A DNA stretch of 64,000 nucleotides from Gemmatimonadaceae bacterium (GCA_035606695.1 DATNEW010000033.1:1-64000), one strand, 5' to 3'. Positions 1 through 8,343 are shown, counted from the stretch's first letter. Made by a program: numbers and translations. The notes: a model not told the origin generated them from the letters alone.

Positions 1-173
1 AGCGGCATCGGCGGTCGCCCCCGCTTCCCGGCGGTGGGATAGTACGGCGCGATCAACGCGCCAAGCGCGGCCCAGGGAATCACCGCATCCATCTCGGCCA
101 GGAATCGCTCGCGCCGCGTGACGCGCTTCTTCGTGCTCCACCCTTCGCCGGCGAACGTCCGCTGCTCTCCCAT
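1..173 (-). CDS. IS5 family transposase, N-terminal part (partial)
   Basis: The first 57 codons of a transposase start at the ATG complementary to 171-173. The product begins MGEQRTFAGEGW and continues with AEMDAVIPWAALGALIAPYY followed by the basic stretch GKRGRPPMP. That pattern is characteristic of the IS5-group N-terminal helical domain (DUF772-like). The DDE catalytic domain would lie to the left of base 1. The enzyme would cut and paste its own element. Whether the element is intact cannot be judged here. Confidence 0.8.
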   Translation of the reverse strand, partial: MGEQRTFAGEGWSTKKRVTRRERFLAEMDAVIPWAALGALIAPYYPTAGKRGRPPMP

Positions 174-268
174 GGGGCGCGCTCCGAAAAGAGAAAGGAC
201 TTCGACGCGGCAATACCGCATCGAAGCCCATTCCGCACAAGAGAAAACTCTATTAAATCAGACCTTCC
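1..268 (-). mobile_element. End of an IS5-type insertion sequence, cut by the window edge
   Basis: The 5' part of a transposase gene reads leftward off the edge. Behind its start lies about 95 bp ending in GGAAGGTCTGATTTAATAG (read on the minus strand, from 268 inward), which looks like an IS5-family terminal inverted repeat. The next four bases, CTAG at 269-272, fit the short target duplication typical of this family. The other end and the second CTAG are outside the window, so the exact boundary is inferred from one end only. Confidence 0.6.
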
Positions 269-314
269 CTAGGGCCTTGTGCGGAGAGTCAGGCAAGCTG
301 CTGGGTCTGGTTAC

Positions 315-668
315 TCAGCTGCCGGAATGGGCGAGGTCACCGAGGTTTGAGATTCGAACCTCGCCGTCAGGGAAGGTTGCGACAATGTCAAGTCGTCCGC
401 CCATTGCCTCGACATAGCGGCGGAGCGTACTGACAAGCATATCGGCGCGTCGCTCAAGCTTCGAAATCTCATCCTGACCACACTCCATCGTTTCAGCGAG
501 CGTCGCTTGGGTTAGTTCACGCGCGTGTCTTAGCTCTTGTAGCGGCAACTCAGCGAGCATCGCCTTCGTACGCTCCGTCGCACGCGCACGACGCTCCGGC
601 GACATCTTCGCCCGCAGCTCACTGAACTTCTTGTGCCCGACATTACGGCCCTTGTCCTGTCCCTTCAT
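315..668 (-). CDS. XRE-family antitoxin (HigA-like)
   Basis: This 117-aa cytoplasmic protein has a helix-turn-helix of XRE type at about residues 45-100 (ELTQATLAETMECGQDEISK is the turn region), followed by RRYVEAMGGRLDIVATF, the usual continuation in HigA-type antitoxins. It should neutralise the product of the upstream gene and repress the shared promoter. Its start overlaps the toxin gene by 26 bp, so the pair is one transcript in the order toxin then antitoxin, as in higBA loci. Length and sequence look intact. Confidence 0.85.
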   Translation of the reverse strand: MKGQDKGRNVGHKKFSELRAKMSPERRARATERTKAMLAELPLQELRHARELTQATLAETMECGQDEISKLERRADMLVSTLRRYVEAMGGRLDIVATFPDGEVRISNLGDLAHSGS

Positions 669-1026
669 AGTTACCGTCCTTCCGACTCAAGGCTTCGAGG
701 TGTTCGTCGTAGAGATCATCGGCGTGCGCGATCATGCGTTCGTAGAATCGATCGTCGCCGGTCTTGTCGCCGCCGATAAGCAACAAGCACACGCGGCGCG
801 GGTCCCACGCGTAAAAGACTCGAATAGGCCGCCCGCGATGCTGGATGCGCAATTCGCGCATGCGACCATGCCGCGAGTTCTTCACATCCGAGCTGTGCGG
901 ATAGCCCAGCGCCGGTCCGCGCTCTTCGAGCAGACCAACGGATGCCGTTATCGATTCCTGCTCGTCCTCGTCCAGTTCGAGCCACCAGGCTTCAAACTCA
1001 TCGGTGTATTCGACTTCCCAAGCCAT
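643..1026 (-). CDS. RelE/HigB-type toxin (phage Gp49-like family)
   Basis: The 127-aa protein carries the compact RelE/ParE-superfamily fold. It has an N-terminal EVEYTDEFEAWWLELDEDEQ, central RMRELRIQHRGRPIRVFYAW, and C-terminal LLLIGGDKTGDDRFYERMI, matching the Gp49-like mRNA interferase group. By family it would cleave mRNA on the ribosome; the basic residues in the central strands are the expected active-site ones. It is the first gene of a two-gene operon with the XRE antitoxin. It sits between an IS element and tRNA-derived repeats, which suits acquired DNA. Confidence 0.85.
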   Translation of the reverse strand: MAWEVEYTDEFEAWWLELDEDEQESITASVGLLEERGPALGYPHSSDVKNSRHGRMRELRIQHRGRPIRVFYAWDPRRVCLLLIGGDKTGDDRFYERMIAHADDLYDEHLEALSRKDGNYEGTGQGP

Positions 1027-1080
1027 CTCATAGGGTCTCCGGCCCGTGATCCAAAGTCGCTTGCCGACCTGCTACAGCTA

Positions 1081-1114
1081 ATGCATGTCAGTGCATATGC
1101 AGTATAATGCATGT
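1081..1114 (-). promoter_or_regulatory. Probable operator/promoter of the toxin-antitoxin operon
   Basis: ATGCATGT occurs at 1081-1088 and again at 1107-1114, with the palindrome GCATATGC at 1093-1100 between them. On the minus strand the sequence TATACT (1101-1106) could serve as a -10 box reading into the toxin gene. Repeated ATGCAT-type elements just upstream of the first gene are what an autoregulating XRE antitoxin would bind. No convincing -35 hexamer is visible. Confidence 0.5.
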
Positions 1115-1275
1115 TACGAGATGCGGCAGTGGCTTACTAGTCGGTCAAGCCTGGGGACCGTTGGGGACCGTTGACGCTCGATTTTGCGCTAATTCGTTAG
1201 CGCGTACCGAAGCAAGCTGGCCGTCCGCCGCAGAAAATCAACGACTTACGCAACGACCCCCTTAGCTTCGCCACG

Positions 1276-1319
1276 CTTCCCAAGCTGGACGTCGTGGGTT
1301 CGAGTCCCATCGCCCGCTC
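1276..1319 (+). repeat. 3' half of tRNA-Gly(CCC), attachment-site-like copy 1
   Basis: These 44 bp are identical to 2409-2452. They contain an anticodon loop TTCCCAA (anticodon CCC), a T-arm GTGGG-TTCGAGT-CCCAT and the 3' acceptor strand CGCCCGC followed by T. No matching D-arm or 5' acceptor strand lies upstream, so this is not a functional tRNA. Tyrosine integrases commonly recombine at exactly this part of a tRNA gene and leave such copies. A tandem pair TGGGGACCGT lies at 1152-1171; the rest of 1115-1275 shows no gene. Confidence 0.75.
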
Positions 1320-1338
1320 TTCACGAGAGCTATATGTA

Positions 1339-1379
1339 CCCCCTGGACCGCTCCTCGCGGACTCAGGGGGTTCGTGTTT
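1339..1379 (+). terminator. Possible terminator behind the tRNA fragment
   Basis: CCCCCTG at 1339-1345 pairs with CAGGGGG at 1364-1370, with a smaller hairpin in the loop, and is followed by TTCGTGTTT. It may be the terminator that originally followed the tRNA gene. The 77 bp up to the next gene hold no recognised signal. Confidence 0.5.
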
Positions 1380-1480
1380 CTCGGATAGTAAGCTCGGCGT
1401 CGGTCCAGGGTGGCTCAACCACACACCGTGGCGTACCTTGACCGAACAGTGCGCCTGTGACGCGCTCTGAACCCATTCAG

Positions 1481-2212
1481 ATGTCGACCCTTTTGAAGAT
1501 GGCGACGCTGCTCGCCACTGCTGGCGGCCTGCTGACGGCCCAAACCGCCCGCGGCACTATTGCGGTACCGAACGTGACGTTCGATTACTCGCCCATCGAT
1601 CAATCTTTTTTTGCGCTCGCCAAGTTGCCGCCCGACAGCGCTCGAATCGCCGCGACGATGCGGCACCTTCCGGCGTGGCGGGATTCGTGGTCGCGACAGG
1701 GCCCGGAGCTGTTTCGTGCGACGGTGATCATCACTCACAGTGCATTCAAGTTCTCCGAAGCGAAGGCGGCGCTCATCAGCTGTCCAGGGTATCCCTCGAC
1801 GAGCTTTCCACTCATGATCAACGTGCGGCTGCTGTTCGACAGTGCCGGTGTTCCAGTCGCGAGGGATACCGCGCGGTTCGCTTCGTACCTGTTTCACGAG
1901 ACCCTGCACCGGTACATCAGCGACATCATCGAATCGCGGCCCGATTCAACGACGCCGTTGCTGAGGAAGTATGCCCGCGAGCACCCGCCCGTTCTCGCGC
2001 ACCTCCATCTGTACGCACTGATGGACACGGTCTATCGCCAGTTGCGCAGAGGCAACAACGTTCTGCAGCCAACGGGACCGACGGCGCCGACCGCCGGAGG
2101 CGTGCTCGGCGTGAACGACCTGGACCGCGCGCGCGAAATCGTCAGGGCCGAAGGCGTTGCGGCCTTCGTACGCGAGCTGCAGCCGACGGGAAAAACGTCG
2201 CCGAACGATTGA
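1481..2212 (+). CDS. Secreted HExxH metallopeptidase-like protein of unknown family
   Basis: From the ATG at 1481 the product is 243 aa; a GTG at 1457 would add eight residues. It starts with a signal peptide (MSTLLKMATLLATAGGLLTA) and so is exported. Near residue 140 it has FHETLHRYISDII, an HExxH zinc-binding motif as in gluzincin-type peptidases, but the third zinc ligand is not obvious. I do not recognise the family. It is the only gene between the two tRNA-derived repeats and may be cargo of a small integrated segment. Confidence 0.6.
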   Translation: MSTLLKMATLLATAGGLLTAQTARGTIAVPNVTFDYSPIDQSFFALAKLPPDSARIAATMRHLPAWRDSWSRQGPELFRATVIITHSAFKFSEAKAALISCPGYPSTSFPLMINVRLLFDSAGVPVARDTARFASYLFHETLHRYISDIIESRPDSTTPLLRKYAREHPPVLAHLHLYALMDTVYRQLRRGNNVLQPTGPTAPTAGGVLGVNDLDRAREIVRAEGVAAFVRELQPTGKTSPND

Positions 2213-2408
2213 TGACAATCGGGTGCCGTTTCACCATCTGGCGAACCGCGTTCGGGATGGTGTTACAGGCACGATGCCTCAGGGTCCACCGGGGGGCCAC
2301 CAACTCAGTTTTCCGGTCGGGATTCACCGTTTTCCTGTCAGGGTGTGCTGGTCGTAAGCCGTTCGAGTACCGTGCTATTCAGCATAGTGGGTCCGGTAGA
2401 CCGGTCTC

Positions 2409-2452
2409 CTTCCCAAGCTGGACGTCGTGGGTTCGAGTCCCATCGCCCGCTC
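2409..2452 (+). repeat. 3' half of tRNA-Gly(CCC), attachment-site-like copy 2
   Basis: Exact 44-bp copy of 1276-1319, again without a tRNA 5' half; the 40 bp before it cannot fold into the matching D-arm or acceptor strand. It ends in CGCCCGCTCC. The two copies bound 1.1 kb containing one gene. The sequence 2213-2408 holds no other recognisable feature. Confidence 0.75.
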
Positions 2453-2480
2453 CTTCAGAGTTGTTGAACGACAAGATGTT

Positions 2481-2512
2481 GAGAGCCCCGGCGCGATCGC
2501 GCCGGGGCTCTT
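2481..2512. terminator. Strong bidirectional terminator
   Basis: A perfect 30-bp palindrome (AGAGCCCCGGCGCGA and its complement, 2482-2511) is followed on the plus strand by TTCTCATT. It lies 29 bp behind the second tRNA fragment and 75 bp beyond the stop codon of the minus-strand permease gene, so it could serve both directions. Confidence 0.8.
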
Positions 2513-2586
2513 CTCATTCCGCCTGACGCTCTGGACGGCGTCGCAGCGAGCGAGGGCGCATCGATATGGCCCGCACGCCCTCGTCG

Positions 2587-5112
2587 TTACTCGTATCTCA
2601 GCGCCTGCATTGGATCGACCCGCGAGGCTCTGAGCGCCGGAAGAAAGCCCGCGGCGAAGGCGACCATCGTCAGCACGGCCGCCGCCCCCGCGATCACCAC
2701 CGGATCGTATCCCTGGAGCTCGTACAGGAGCGACCGGGCGGCCCGGCCCAGCCCCAGCGCGGCGGCGATCCCGATGGCCCCGCCAATCAATGTCATCACG
2801 CCCACCCGGCGCAACACGAGCCAGCGCACGGAACCCGCGTTCGCGCCCAGTGCCATGCGCACGCCGATCTCGCGCGTGCGCTGCGCGACCGAGTACGCCA
2901 GCACGCCGTACAGGCCGATCGCCGCCAGCAGCGTCGCCAGCAGCGCGAACGCCACCGTCAACGTGCTGATCATGCGGTCGAGATAGACGTTCTCGCGTAC
3001 CTGCTGCGGCAGCGGTTCGAACGATGCGAGGGGCAAATTCGGGTCGATCGTCTGCATCGCCGCTCGGATGGCGCGAATGCTCTGGTCCGTGGGCAAGCCG
3101 GTTCGCACGTAGAACGTGTTCTCGCCCTGGAGCTCCGACTGCGCCAATGGAAGGAAGTAGACGGGCGGAATCTTGTCCTTCACCTGCGAATATTTCGAAT
3201 TTGTGGCTAATCCAATGATCTCGATGTTTAAAGAATCATTATACACGGACATGTGCTTGCCCACCGCAGTGCGGCCGAGATTGAACTTCTTCGCGAACGC
3301 CTCGTTCACGATGGCCACTCTCGTGGCGCCCGCCTTGTCCGCCGCGGTGAAGTCGCGCCCCGCGAGGAGCGGCACGCCGAGCACGTGGAAATAGTTCGAC
3401 CCCACGTTGCTGTAGCGCGAGCCGTCATCGGTGTCGGCCACTTTCCTGAATCCTTCGACCGACACGGACCGGCCCCGGTTGTTGCCTCCGAGCAGCGGAA
3501 CGGTGGACGACGTCACGCCTCGCACGCCGGGGAGCGCCGCGAGCGTTTGCTCGACACGGTCGTACAGCGCCATGGTGCGAGTGCTGTCGTACCCGCTGCG
3601 CGCCGGCGAGATGCCGAACTGCACGACGTTCGCGATGTCGATGCCAAGATCGACGCGGCTGATGTTCCGGAGGCTCTCGATGAACAGTCCCGCCCCGATC
3701 AGGAGCGCCATCGACAGCGCGATCTGGACGGTGACGAGCGACGCGCGGAAGCGTTCCGCGCCGCGATCGCCGGCGAGCTTGCCGGAGTTGTTGCGCAGCG
3801 CTGTCACCAGGTCGGGCCGCGTGCTCGAGAGCGCGGGCGCGAGCCCGAAGAGCACTCCGGTCGCCAGCGAGACGACCGCGGTGAACACGAAGACCTGCGT
3901 GCTCAGATGAAAGTCGTACGCCCGTGCGGCCTCGGCCGACAACAGGGCGGTGATTCCGCCCAGCGTCCAGTATGCGATGACGATGCTCACGATCCCGCCA
4001 AGCACGGCGAGCAGCAGTGACTCGGTGAGGACCTGAGTGACGAGCTGCCGCCGCGTTGCGCCGAGCGAGAGGCGCACCGCCATCTCCGTGGTGCGGTTCG
4101 CGGCGCGCGCCAGCAGCAGATTGGCAATGTTGGCGCAGGCGATGAGCAGCACGATGCCGGTGACGGCGAAGAGCAGTGTGAGCGGCAGCCGTGACGCCGT
4201 GATGGCCGAGCTCTGGCCTCTCCGCCCGTCGCTGAGCGTGATGACCTGGGCGCGGAAGCGAGCCGCGGTCTGGACGCCCAGGCCCTTGATGCGCGGCGCC
4301 TCGACGTCGTTGATGATCGCGTGATACGTGGGGTTGAGCGACGCGGCCGCCTGTTCCATCGTCGCGCCCGGCGCGAGGCGACCGAAGATGTACACGAAGT
4401 GCTCGTCGCGGTCGGTTTCGACGCCCTTCCATCCGTCGATCATGAGGCCGGCCATGCTGATCGGGACGAACACGTCGGGCCGCGCACCCAGGGTCGTGCC
4501 GCTGAACCCTCGCGGTGCAACGCCGATGATCGTCAGCCGCTGGCCATTCACCGTGATCTGTTTGCCGAGCACCGCCGGGTTCCCCCCGAGGGCGTTTTGC
4601 CAGAACGCGTAACTCAGCACCGTCACGTAATTCGCCTCGATGGGCTGATCGACCGTTCGGTCGAGCAGGCGCCCGAGCGCCGGCTGGAGGCCGAGGACCG
4701 GGAAGTAGGATCCCGATACGAGAACCCCATCGCCGGTGACCGGGGTCTGTCCAGGCATGGCGACGCTGACGTTGAACGGCATGTGCCCGGCGATCCCGCT
4801 GAACGTCGTCCTCCGTCCTTTCGGCGCCGCCCGCTCGAGGTCGCGGAACATCGGGTAGTCGTAGGCCGCGTCGCAGTCCCCGGCCGCGCCGCAGTTGTAA
4901 TACATCACTTGCGGGCCCGGACTGGCGAAGTTGACCAGCCGTTCGGGATGGGCAACCGGCAGCGGCGCGAGCAGGATCTCGTTGAACAGCGAGTAGATCC
5001 CGGCGTTCGCGCCGATCCCCAGCCCGAGCGACAGGATGGCGACGATCGTCACGAAGGGAGTCCTGAACAGCGTGCGGAAGGGGAGCTCGAGACGGCGTAT
5101 GGCGGAATGCAT
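2587..5112 (-). CDS. ADOP-type ABC transporter permease (MacB/FtsX family)
   Basis: The 841-aa inner-membrane protein begins directly with the first membrane helix (FVTIVAILSLGLGIGANAGI, residues 20-40). A large periplasmic MacB-like core follows, then an FtsX domain around residues 310-430 with the characteristic ANIANLLLARAANR and LGATRRQL, a second core, and a second FtsX unit at the C-terminus (REIGVRMALGANAGSVRWLV, ending RVDPMQALRYE). This is the duplicated-permease layout common in Acidobacteria and Gemmatimonadota. It lacks the PadR-linked N-terminal domain seen in the permease at 25934. No ATPase gene adjoins it; substrate unknown. Confidence 0.9.
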   Translation of the reverse strand: MHSAIRRLELPFRTLFRTPFVTIVAILSLGLGIGANAGIYSLFNEILLAPLPVAHPERLVNFASPGPQVMYYNCGAAGDCDAAYDYPMFRDLERAAPKGRRTTFSGIAGHMPFNVSVAMPGQTPVTGDGVLVSGSYFPVLGLQPALGRLLDRTVDQPIEANYVTVLSYAFWQNALGGNPAVLGKQITVNGQRLTIIGVAPRGFSGTTLGARPDVFVPISMAGLMIDGWKGVETDRDEHFVYIFGRLAPGATMEQAAASLNPTYHAIINDVEAPRIKGLGVQTAARFRAQVITLSDGRRGQSSAITASRLPLTLLFAVTGIVLLIACANIANLLLARAANRTTEMAVRLSLGATRRQLVTQVLTESLLLAVLGGIVSIVIAYWTLGGITALLSAEAARAYDFHLSTQVFVFTAVVSLATGVLFGLAPALSSTRPDLVTALRNNSGKLAGDRGAERFRASLVTVQIALSMALLIGAGLFIESLRNISRVDLGIDIANVVQFGISPARSGYDSTRTMALYDRVEQTLAALPGVRGVTSSTVPLLGGNNRGRSVSVEGFRKVADTDDGSRYSNVGSNYFHVLGVPLLAGRDFTAADKAGATRVAIVNEAFAKKFNLGRTAVGKHMSVYNDSLNIEIIGLATNSKYSQVKDKIPPVYFLPLAQSELQGENTFYVRTGLPTDQSIRAIRAAMQTIDPNLPLASFEPLPQQVRENVYLDRMISTLTVAFALLATLLAAIGLYGVLAYSVAQRTREIGVRMALGANAGSVRWLVLRRVGVMTLIGGAIGIAAALGLGRAARSLLYELQGYDPVVIAGAAAVLTMVAFAAGFLPALRASRVDPMQALRYE

Positions 5113-5312
5113 TGCCGAACGGGTTGAGGAACGGGGCTGAAGGCGGCGGGTGCCGGATCGAGCAGCGGCGTCGGTCGAACGTCATCGGTCGGTGAGACAC
5201 TCTAGCTGGCTCGAAGGTTTGAGCTTGGCCGAGAGCGGGGTGTGGAATCGGGGGTTGTCCTTACTAGGAGACGATTGTAGGATATAACAGACAAACGTCT
5301 ATTACGACAGAC

Positions 5313-6317
5313 ATGCGCCCACCCCGCCGCTCCCAGAACGCGGTCCAGACGCTGCTCAACACCATCCTCGGTACCGAGGCGAACGTGCGTCTCCTCCGCG
5401 TCCTGTCCCGCACCGACACACCGATGACTGCTGGCGAGCTCGCGCGCCGAGCACTGCTCGGTCGGACGTCGGTGTACCCGGCGCTCGAAGCGTTGGAGAG
5501 CACCGGCATCGTCGAATTCATTGGCGCCGGCGCGCGTCGGCAACTCCGCTTCCGCTCCGCGCATCCCCTCGGCGGCGCGCTGGTCGAATTGTTCAACGCC
5601 GAGGCGCAGCGAGTGGCGGCGATGGTCGGAGCGCTCCGCGTATCGTTCGCGGCCGTCTCGCCGCGTCCCTCGGCGGCGTGGCTCGAGGGGTTGAACGATG
5701 AGCGCGGCGGCGAGGAGTCGCTGAGCCTATGGGTCGTCGCTGATTCGAGGTCGCTGACGCGGCTCACCGATGCGCTCACGGACCGAATCAGCGACATCGA
5801 GCGCCGATTCGGCGTACAGATCGCGGTGAGCGGTCTCACTCGCACCGAAATCGAGCGACGGGCGAGTGCCGAACCTGACCGATTTGCGCAGGTTGTGCCT
5901 CTCGACGGCGTCCCGCCAATGGCGTTCGTTACGCCCGCGGGCAGACGTTCCTCATCAGAATCGTTAGGCTCACATGGCGAGCATGACACGCGCGCACGTC
6001 GCCTCGCGATCGCCGTCGCGGCGAAGCTCAAACGTGATCCAATGCTCGTGCAGCGTGCGCGTGCGCGCATCGCCGAGCGAGAGAAGCATGCGTCGTCTGG
6101 CGAACGCCGCGCGCTGCGCGAATGGCTGAGAATGCTGGACACGGCGTCGCCCGGGAAGCTCGAGCGGATTCTCACCGACCGAAGCGAACGCGCCACGCGA
6201 CTTCGCCAGACGCTTCTCGCGCTCGACTTGCTCACGCCGTCCGAGCGCAAGGCCGTTCTCGCGAGCGAGACGGATGAGGAAGCACGTGCGGTGGTCGCGA
6301 GGACCAAGCGCCGGTGA
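5313..6317 (+). CDS. Winged-helix regulator with a nucleotidyltransferase-like domain
   Basis: The 334-aa protein has an N-terminal winged helix (about residues 20-85, GELARRALLGRTSVYPALEA as recognition region), a middle region resembling MNT-type nucleotidyltransferase-fold proteins (SLSLWVVADSRSLTRLTDAL onward) and a basic helical tail. Such proteins pair with DUF6036-like nucleotidyltransferase genes in an arrangement reminiscent of AbiE-type toxin-antitoxin loci. Here its stop overlaps the start of exactly such a gene (6314), but only 22 codons of that partner remain. It is probably an orphaned antitoxin/repressor. The assignment is from sequence pattern, not a search. Confidence 0.6.
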   Translation: MRPPRRSQNAVQTLLNTILGTEANVRLLRVLSRTDTPMTAGELARRALLGRTSVYPALEALESTGIVEFIGAGARRQLRFRSAHPLGGALVELFNAEAQRVAAMVGALRVSFAAVSPRPSAAWLEGLNDERGGEESLSLWVVADSRSLTRLTDALTDRISDIERRFGVQIAVSGLTRTEIERRASAEPDRFAQVVPLDGVPPMAFVTPAGRRSSSESLGSHGEHDTRARRLAIAVAAKLKRDPMLVQRARARIAEREKHASSGERRALREWLRMLDTASPGKLERILTDRSERATRLRQTLLALDLLTPSERKAVLASETDEEARAVVARTKRR

Positions 6318-6382
6318 CGCGCGAAGAGTTGGAGCACGCGATCCGCGCCGCATGCGACGTCACGCGGGACAACGCCGTGTAG
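6314..6382 (+). pseudogene. First 22 codons of a DUF6036-like nucleotidyltransferase gene
   Basis: A GTG at 6314 overlaps the TGA of the preceding gene and opens a frame reading MTREELEHAIRAACDVTRDN before running into TAG at 6380-6382. That beginning is typical of DUF6036-type proteins, which then continue to a nucleotidyltransferase core; here the core is absent. From 6383 on, the sequence belongs to another gene on the opposite strand. A deletion has therefore removed most of the partner gene. I infer the family from this short N-terminus only. Confidence 0.55.
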
Positions 6383-7022
6383 GTGTTCGCCGAGAGTTTC
6401 CGTCCGGCGGCGTTGGCCGCCATCGATGCTTCCGCTTCGAGCTCTTCAACGATCTCGCTGACCTCGACACGTTCCCGATGTTGCACGCCTGCATCCACCC
6501 GAACCTCAGCGAGCGATTGGGTGATGAGGTCCTGTAAGCCGCCGAGGCCGCGGCCGAGGACGGCACCGGTGCTGCCTCCGAGTCCAAGCTGGCCTTGCTT
6601 CAGGACCCCGTACGCGAGCATCGCCGTGTGTACCTTGTTGCGCAGCTCATGTGCGAGGTAGCCGAGTCGCTCCGTTGCATCCCGATCACGCGAGCGTTCA
6701 CGGAGGCGCTGGTATTCCGTCACGGCACCGGCGATGGCGTCGTCGAGCACTTGTTCAGAACACGAAAATCGTCAGTCGAGATGGGCGCGCCCTGGCCAAG
6801 AGCCACGCCCGTGATCGCTTGACAGACGTCGCCATAATCGTGGACGACTTGGGCGATCGAGAAACCCATCCTCAACAGGTCGCCACCGTGCTTCGTCGCG
6901 CCGGGAGCGAACGCAGCATCTTCATTTGGATCGGCCATCCATTCGGACAACTGGTCGAGGAACAGAGGAATGCCTTTTTCCAACTCGGTGTCGGTTGGCA
7001 GGGGCGCTGAGCGCTTGGCCAC
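6383..7022 (-). pseudogene. Truncated and frameshifted RsbRD-N/histidine kinase gene
   Basis: Reading leftward from a GTG at 7022, the first 91 codons resemble the RsbRD-type N-terminal sensor region (LFLDQLSEWMADPNEDAAF, MGFSIAQVVHDYGDVCQAI). At about 6752 a 1-nt loss shifts the frame; the next segment continues with DRDATERLGYLAHELRNKVH, a HisKA dimerisation motif with the phospho-His. The gene then ends abruptly at 6383 with no ATPase domain, joined to the stump of the DUF6036-like gene. It cannot encode an active kinase. Confidence 0.75.
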
Positions 7023-7120
7023 TCTCTCGCGGGATCGCTCCGGAATCTCAGTGCGGTTCTGCTTGATAAATCGCCTAGCATCAGCCTTGGATCGCCGGAC
7101 TCGGTGGACAGATGTTGTCT

Positions 7121-7167
7121 CGCAGATTCTCGCAGATTCTCGCAGATTCTTCGCAGATTCTCGCAGC
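7121..7167. repeat. Tandem 10-bp repeat (CGCAGATTCT x4)
   Basis: CGCAGATTCT is repeated at 7121, 7131, 7141 and 7152 (one extra T before the last), followed by a partial copy. It lies in the 5' region of the broken kinase gene. No palindromic symmetry is seen. Confidence 0.9.
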
Positions 7168-7183
7168 AGAACGACAAAGCGAG

Positions 7184-7213
7184 GGCCGTGGCCGTGGCCG
7201 TGGCCGTGGGCGT
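7184..7213. repeat. Tandem hexamer GGCCGT
   Basis: Four copies of GGCCGT (7184-7207) plus a variant GGGCGT. With the adjacent 10-bp repeat it makes up much of the roughly 300-bp gene-free stretch 7023-7323, in which no other feature is visible. Confidence 0.9.
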
Positions 7214-7323
7214 GGGTTCGCGGCCCAGGCAGGGGAGCGGCGCGGATCGGCTCGGGCGAAGCATGCTGCCGCCGACGTCCGGTGGCTGGTGGTTTGCGAT
7301 GCTGAGCACTATCCGAGGCCTAC

Positions 7324-7614
7324 ATGAACGACGAGCAGAAGAACGAGAAGCAGCAGTACGTCGAGGACCAGACGCGCGAATTTCATGACGCGGGCGGCAA
7401 CATCTGGTCCGCCCGTATCGTTCAAGGCGGTGGCGGGCCCGCGAACACCACCGATGGGCCGCCGATCGCCCGCATTCTTTTTCAGCGCGTCGGATCGGTC
7501 GAGAAGGCGTCGGCGACGGTCAAGGATCCTGGGAGCTGGGATTTGGCTTCGTACTCGGAAGAGCATCTCCGCGCGTTGCTCGACGCCGCCAAGCCGCGCT
7601 CCACGGCCTCGTAG
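7324..7614 (+). CDS. Small soluble protein of unknown function
   Basis: A 96-aa hydrophilic protein rich in Glu, Gln and Asp at its N-terminus (MNDEQKNEKQQYVEDQTREF), then a stretch with probable beta character (GGNIWSARIVQGGGGPANTT, PIARILFQRVGSVEKAS) and a helical C-terminus. No signal peptide or membrane segment. The stop lies 3 bp before the start of the hemolysin III gene, so the two are probably one operon. I do not recognise a family. Confidence 0.65.
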   Translation: MNDEQKNEKQQYVEDQTREFHDAGGNIWSARIVQGGGGPANTTDGPPIARILFQRVGSVEKASATVKDPGSWDLASYSEEHLRALLDAAKPRSTAS

Positions 7615-7617
7615 GAA

Positions 7618-8313
7618 GTGCCGCTCGCCATCGTGAGTCAGCGAACGGCCGCCTTGGTCAACCGTTCCGAGATCGGCGGCCGCCGCGAGCCAGTCAATGG
7701 CTGGTTTCATTTCGCCGGCGCGGCCCTCGCGTGTATCGGGCTAATCCTGCTCATTCGCGAAGCGCACGCTCGCGGTACCATCCGTCACCTGGTCAGCGCG
7801 ACGACCTTCGGCGCCACCGCGTTTTTCATGTTCGCGGCGAGTGCGCTCTACCACCTGCGACCGGCCTCACCGCGGCAACGGCTGTATCAGCGTCTCGACC
7901 ACGCGATGATCTACGTGTTCATCGCCGGGACCTACACGCCTCTATGCCTGATAACGCTCTGGCCCGGCACGGACGCCGTCCTCCTGCTCCTCTCCGTCTG
8001 GATGCTCGCGGCCATTGGAATGCTGCTCGATCTGACGGGTCGGCCGTTGCGCCGCGGTCAGGCGACGGCGTTCTATCTCGCGATGGGCTGGGCCGTGTTG
8101 TTTCTTCTGCCGGCACTTCGCGGACATCCTCGGCTCGTCGACTGGCTGCTCACCGGCGGATTGTTCTACACGGTGGGCGCGCTCGCGTATTGGCGGCAAC
8201 GGCCGCGCCGGCGCGTGGGACCGATTGGTTTTCACGAGTTCTGGCACCTGTGCGTCATTGTGGCCAGCGCGAGCCACTTCTGGGCGATCTTCGCGTATGT
8301 GATCGCACGCTAG
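7618..8313 (+). CDS. Hemolysin III family membrane protein (PAQR-like)
   Basis: This 231-aa integral membrane protein has seven predicted helices and the three family signatures: SALYHLRPAS after the second helix, LDHAMIYVFIAGTYTPLCL in the third and GFHEFWHLCVI near the C-terminus. The conserved Ser, Asp and three His residues of these motifs are the metal-binding set known in PAQR proteins. The family's bacterial role is unsettled; no enzymatic function is claimed. The start is uncertain: GTG 7618 directly abuts an AGGA, while the in-frame GTG 7633 has that AGGA farther upstream. Confidence 0.88.
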   Translation: MPLAIVSQRTAALVNRSEIGGRREPVNGWFHFAGAALACIGLILLIREAHARGTIRHLVSATTFGATAFFMFAASALYHLRPASPRQRLYQRLDHAMIYVFIAGTYTPLCLITLWPGTDAVLLLLSVWMLAAIGMLLDLTGRPLRRGQATAFYLAMGWAVLFLLPALRGHPRLVDWLLTGGLFYTVGALAYWRQRPRRRVGPIGFHEFWHLCVIVASASHFWAIFAYVIAR

Positions 8314-8343
8314 CGACCGCAGCGGCGTGTCGTCGGAACACCG

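Noticed and set aside
2370-2453. Complete tRNA gene
   Set aside because: No 5' acceptor strand or D-arm complementary to the 3' half can be found upstream of either copy.
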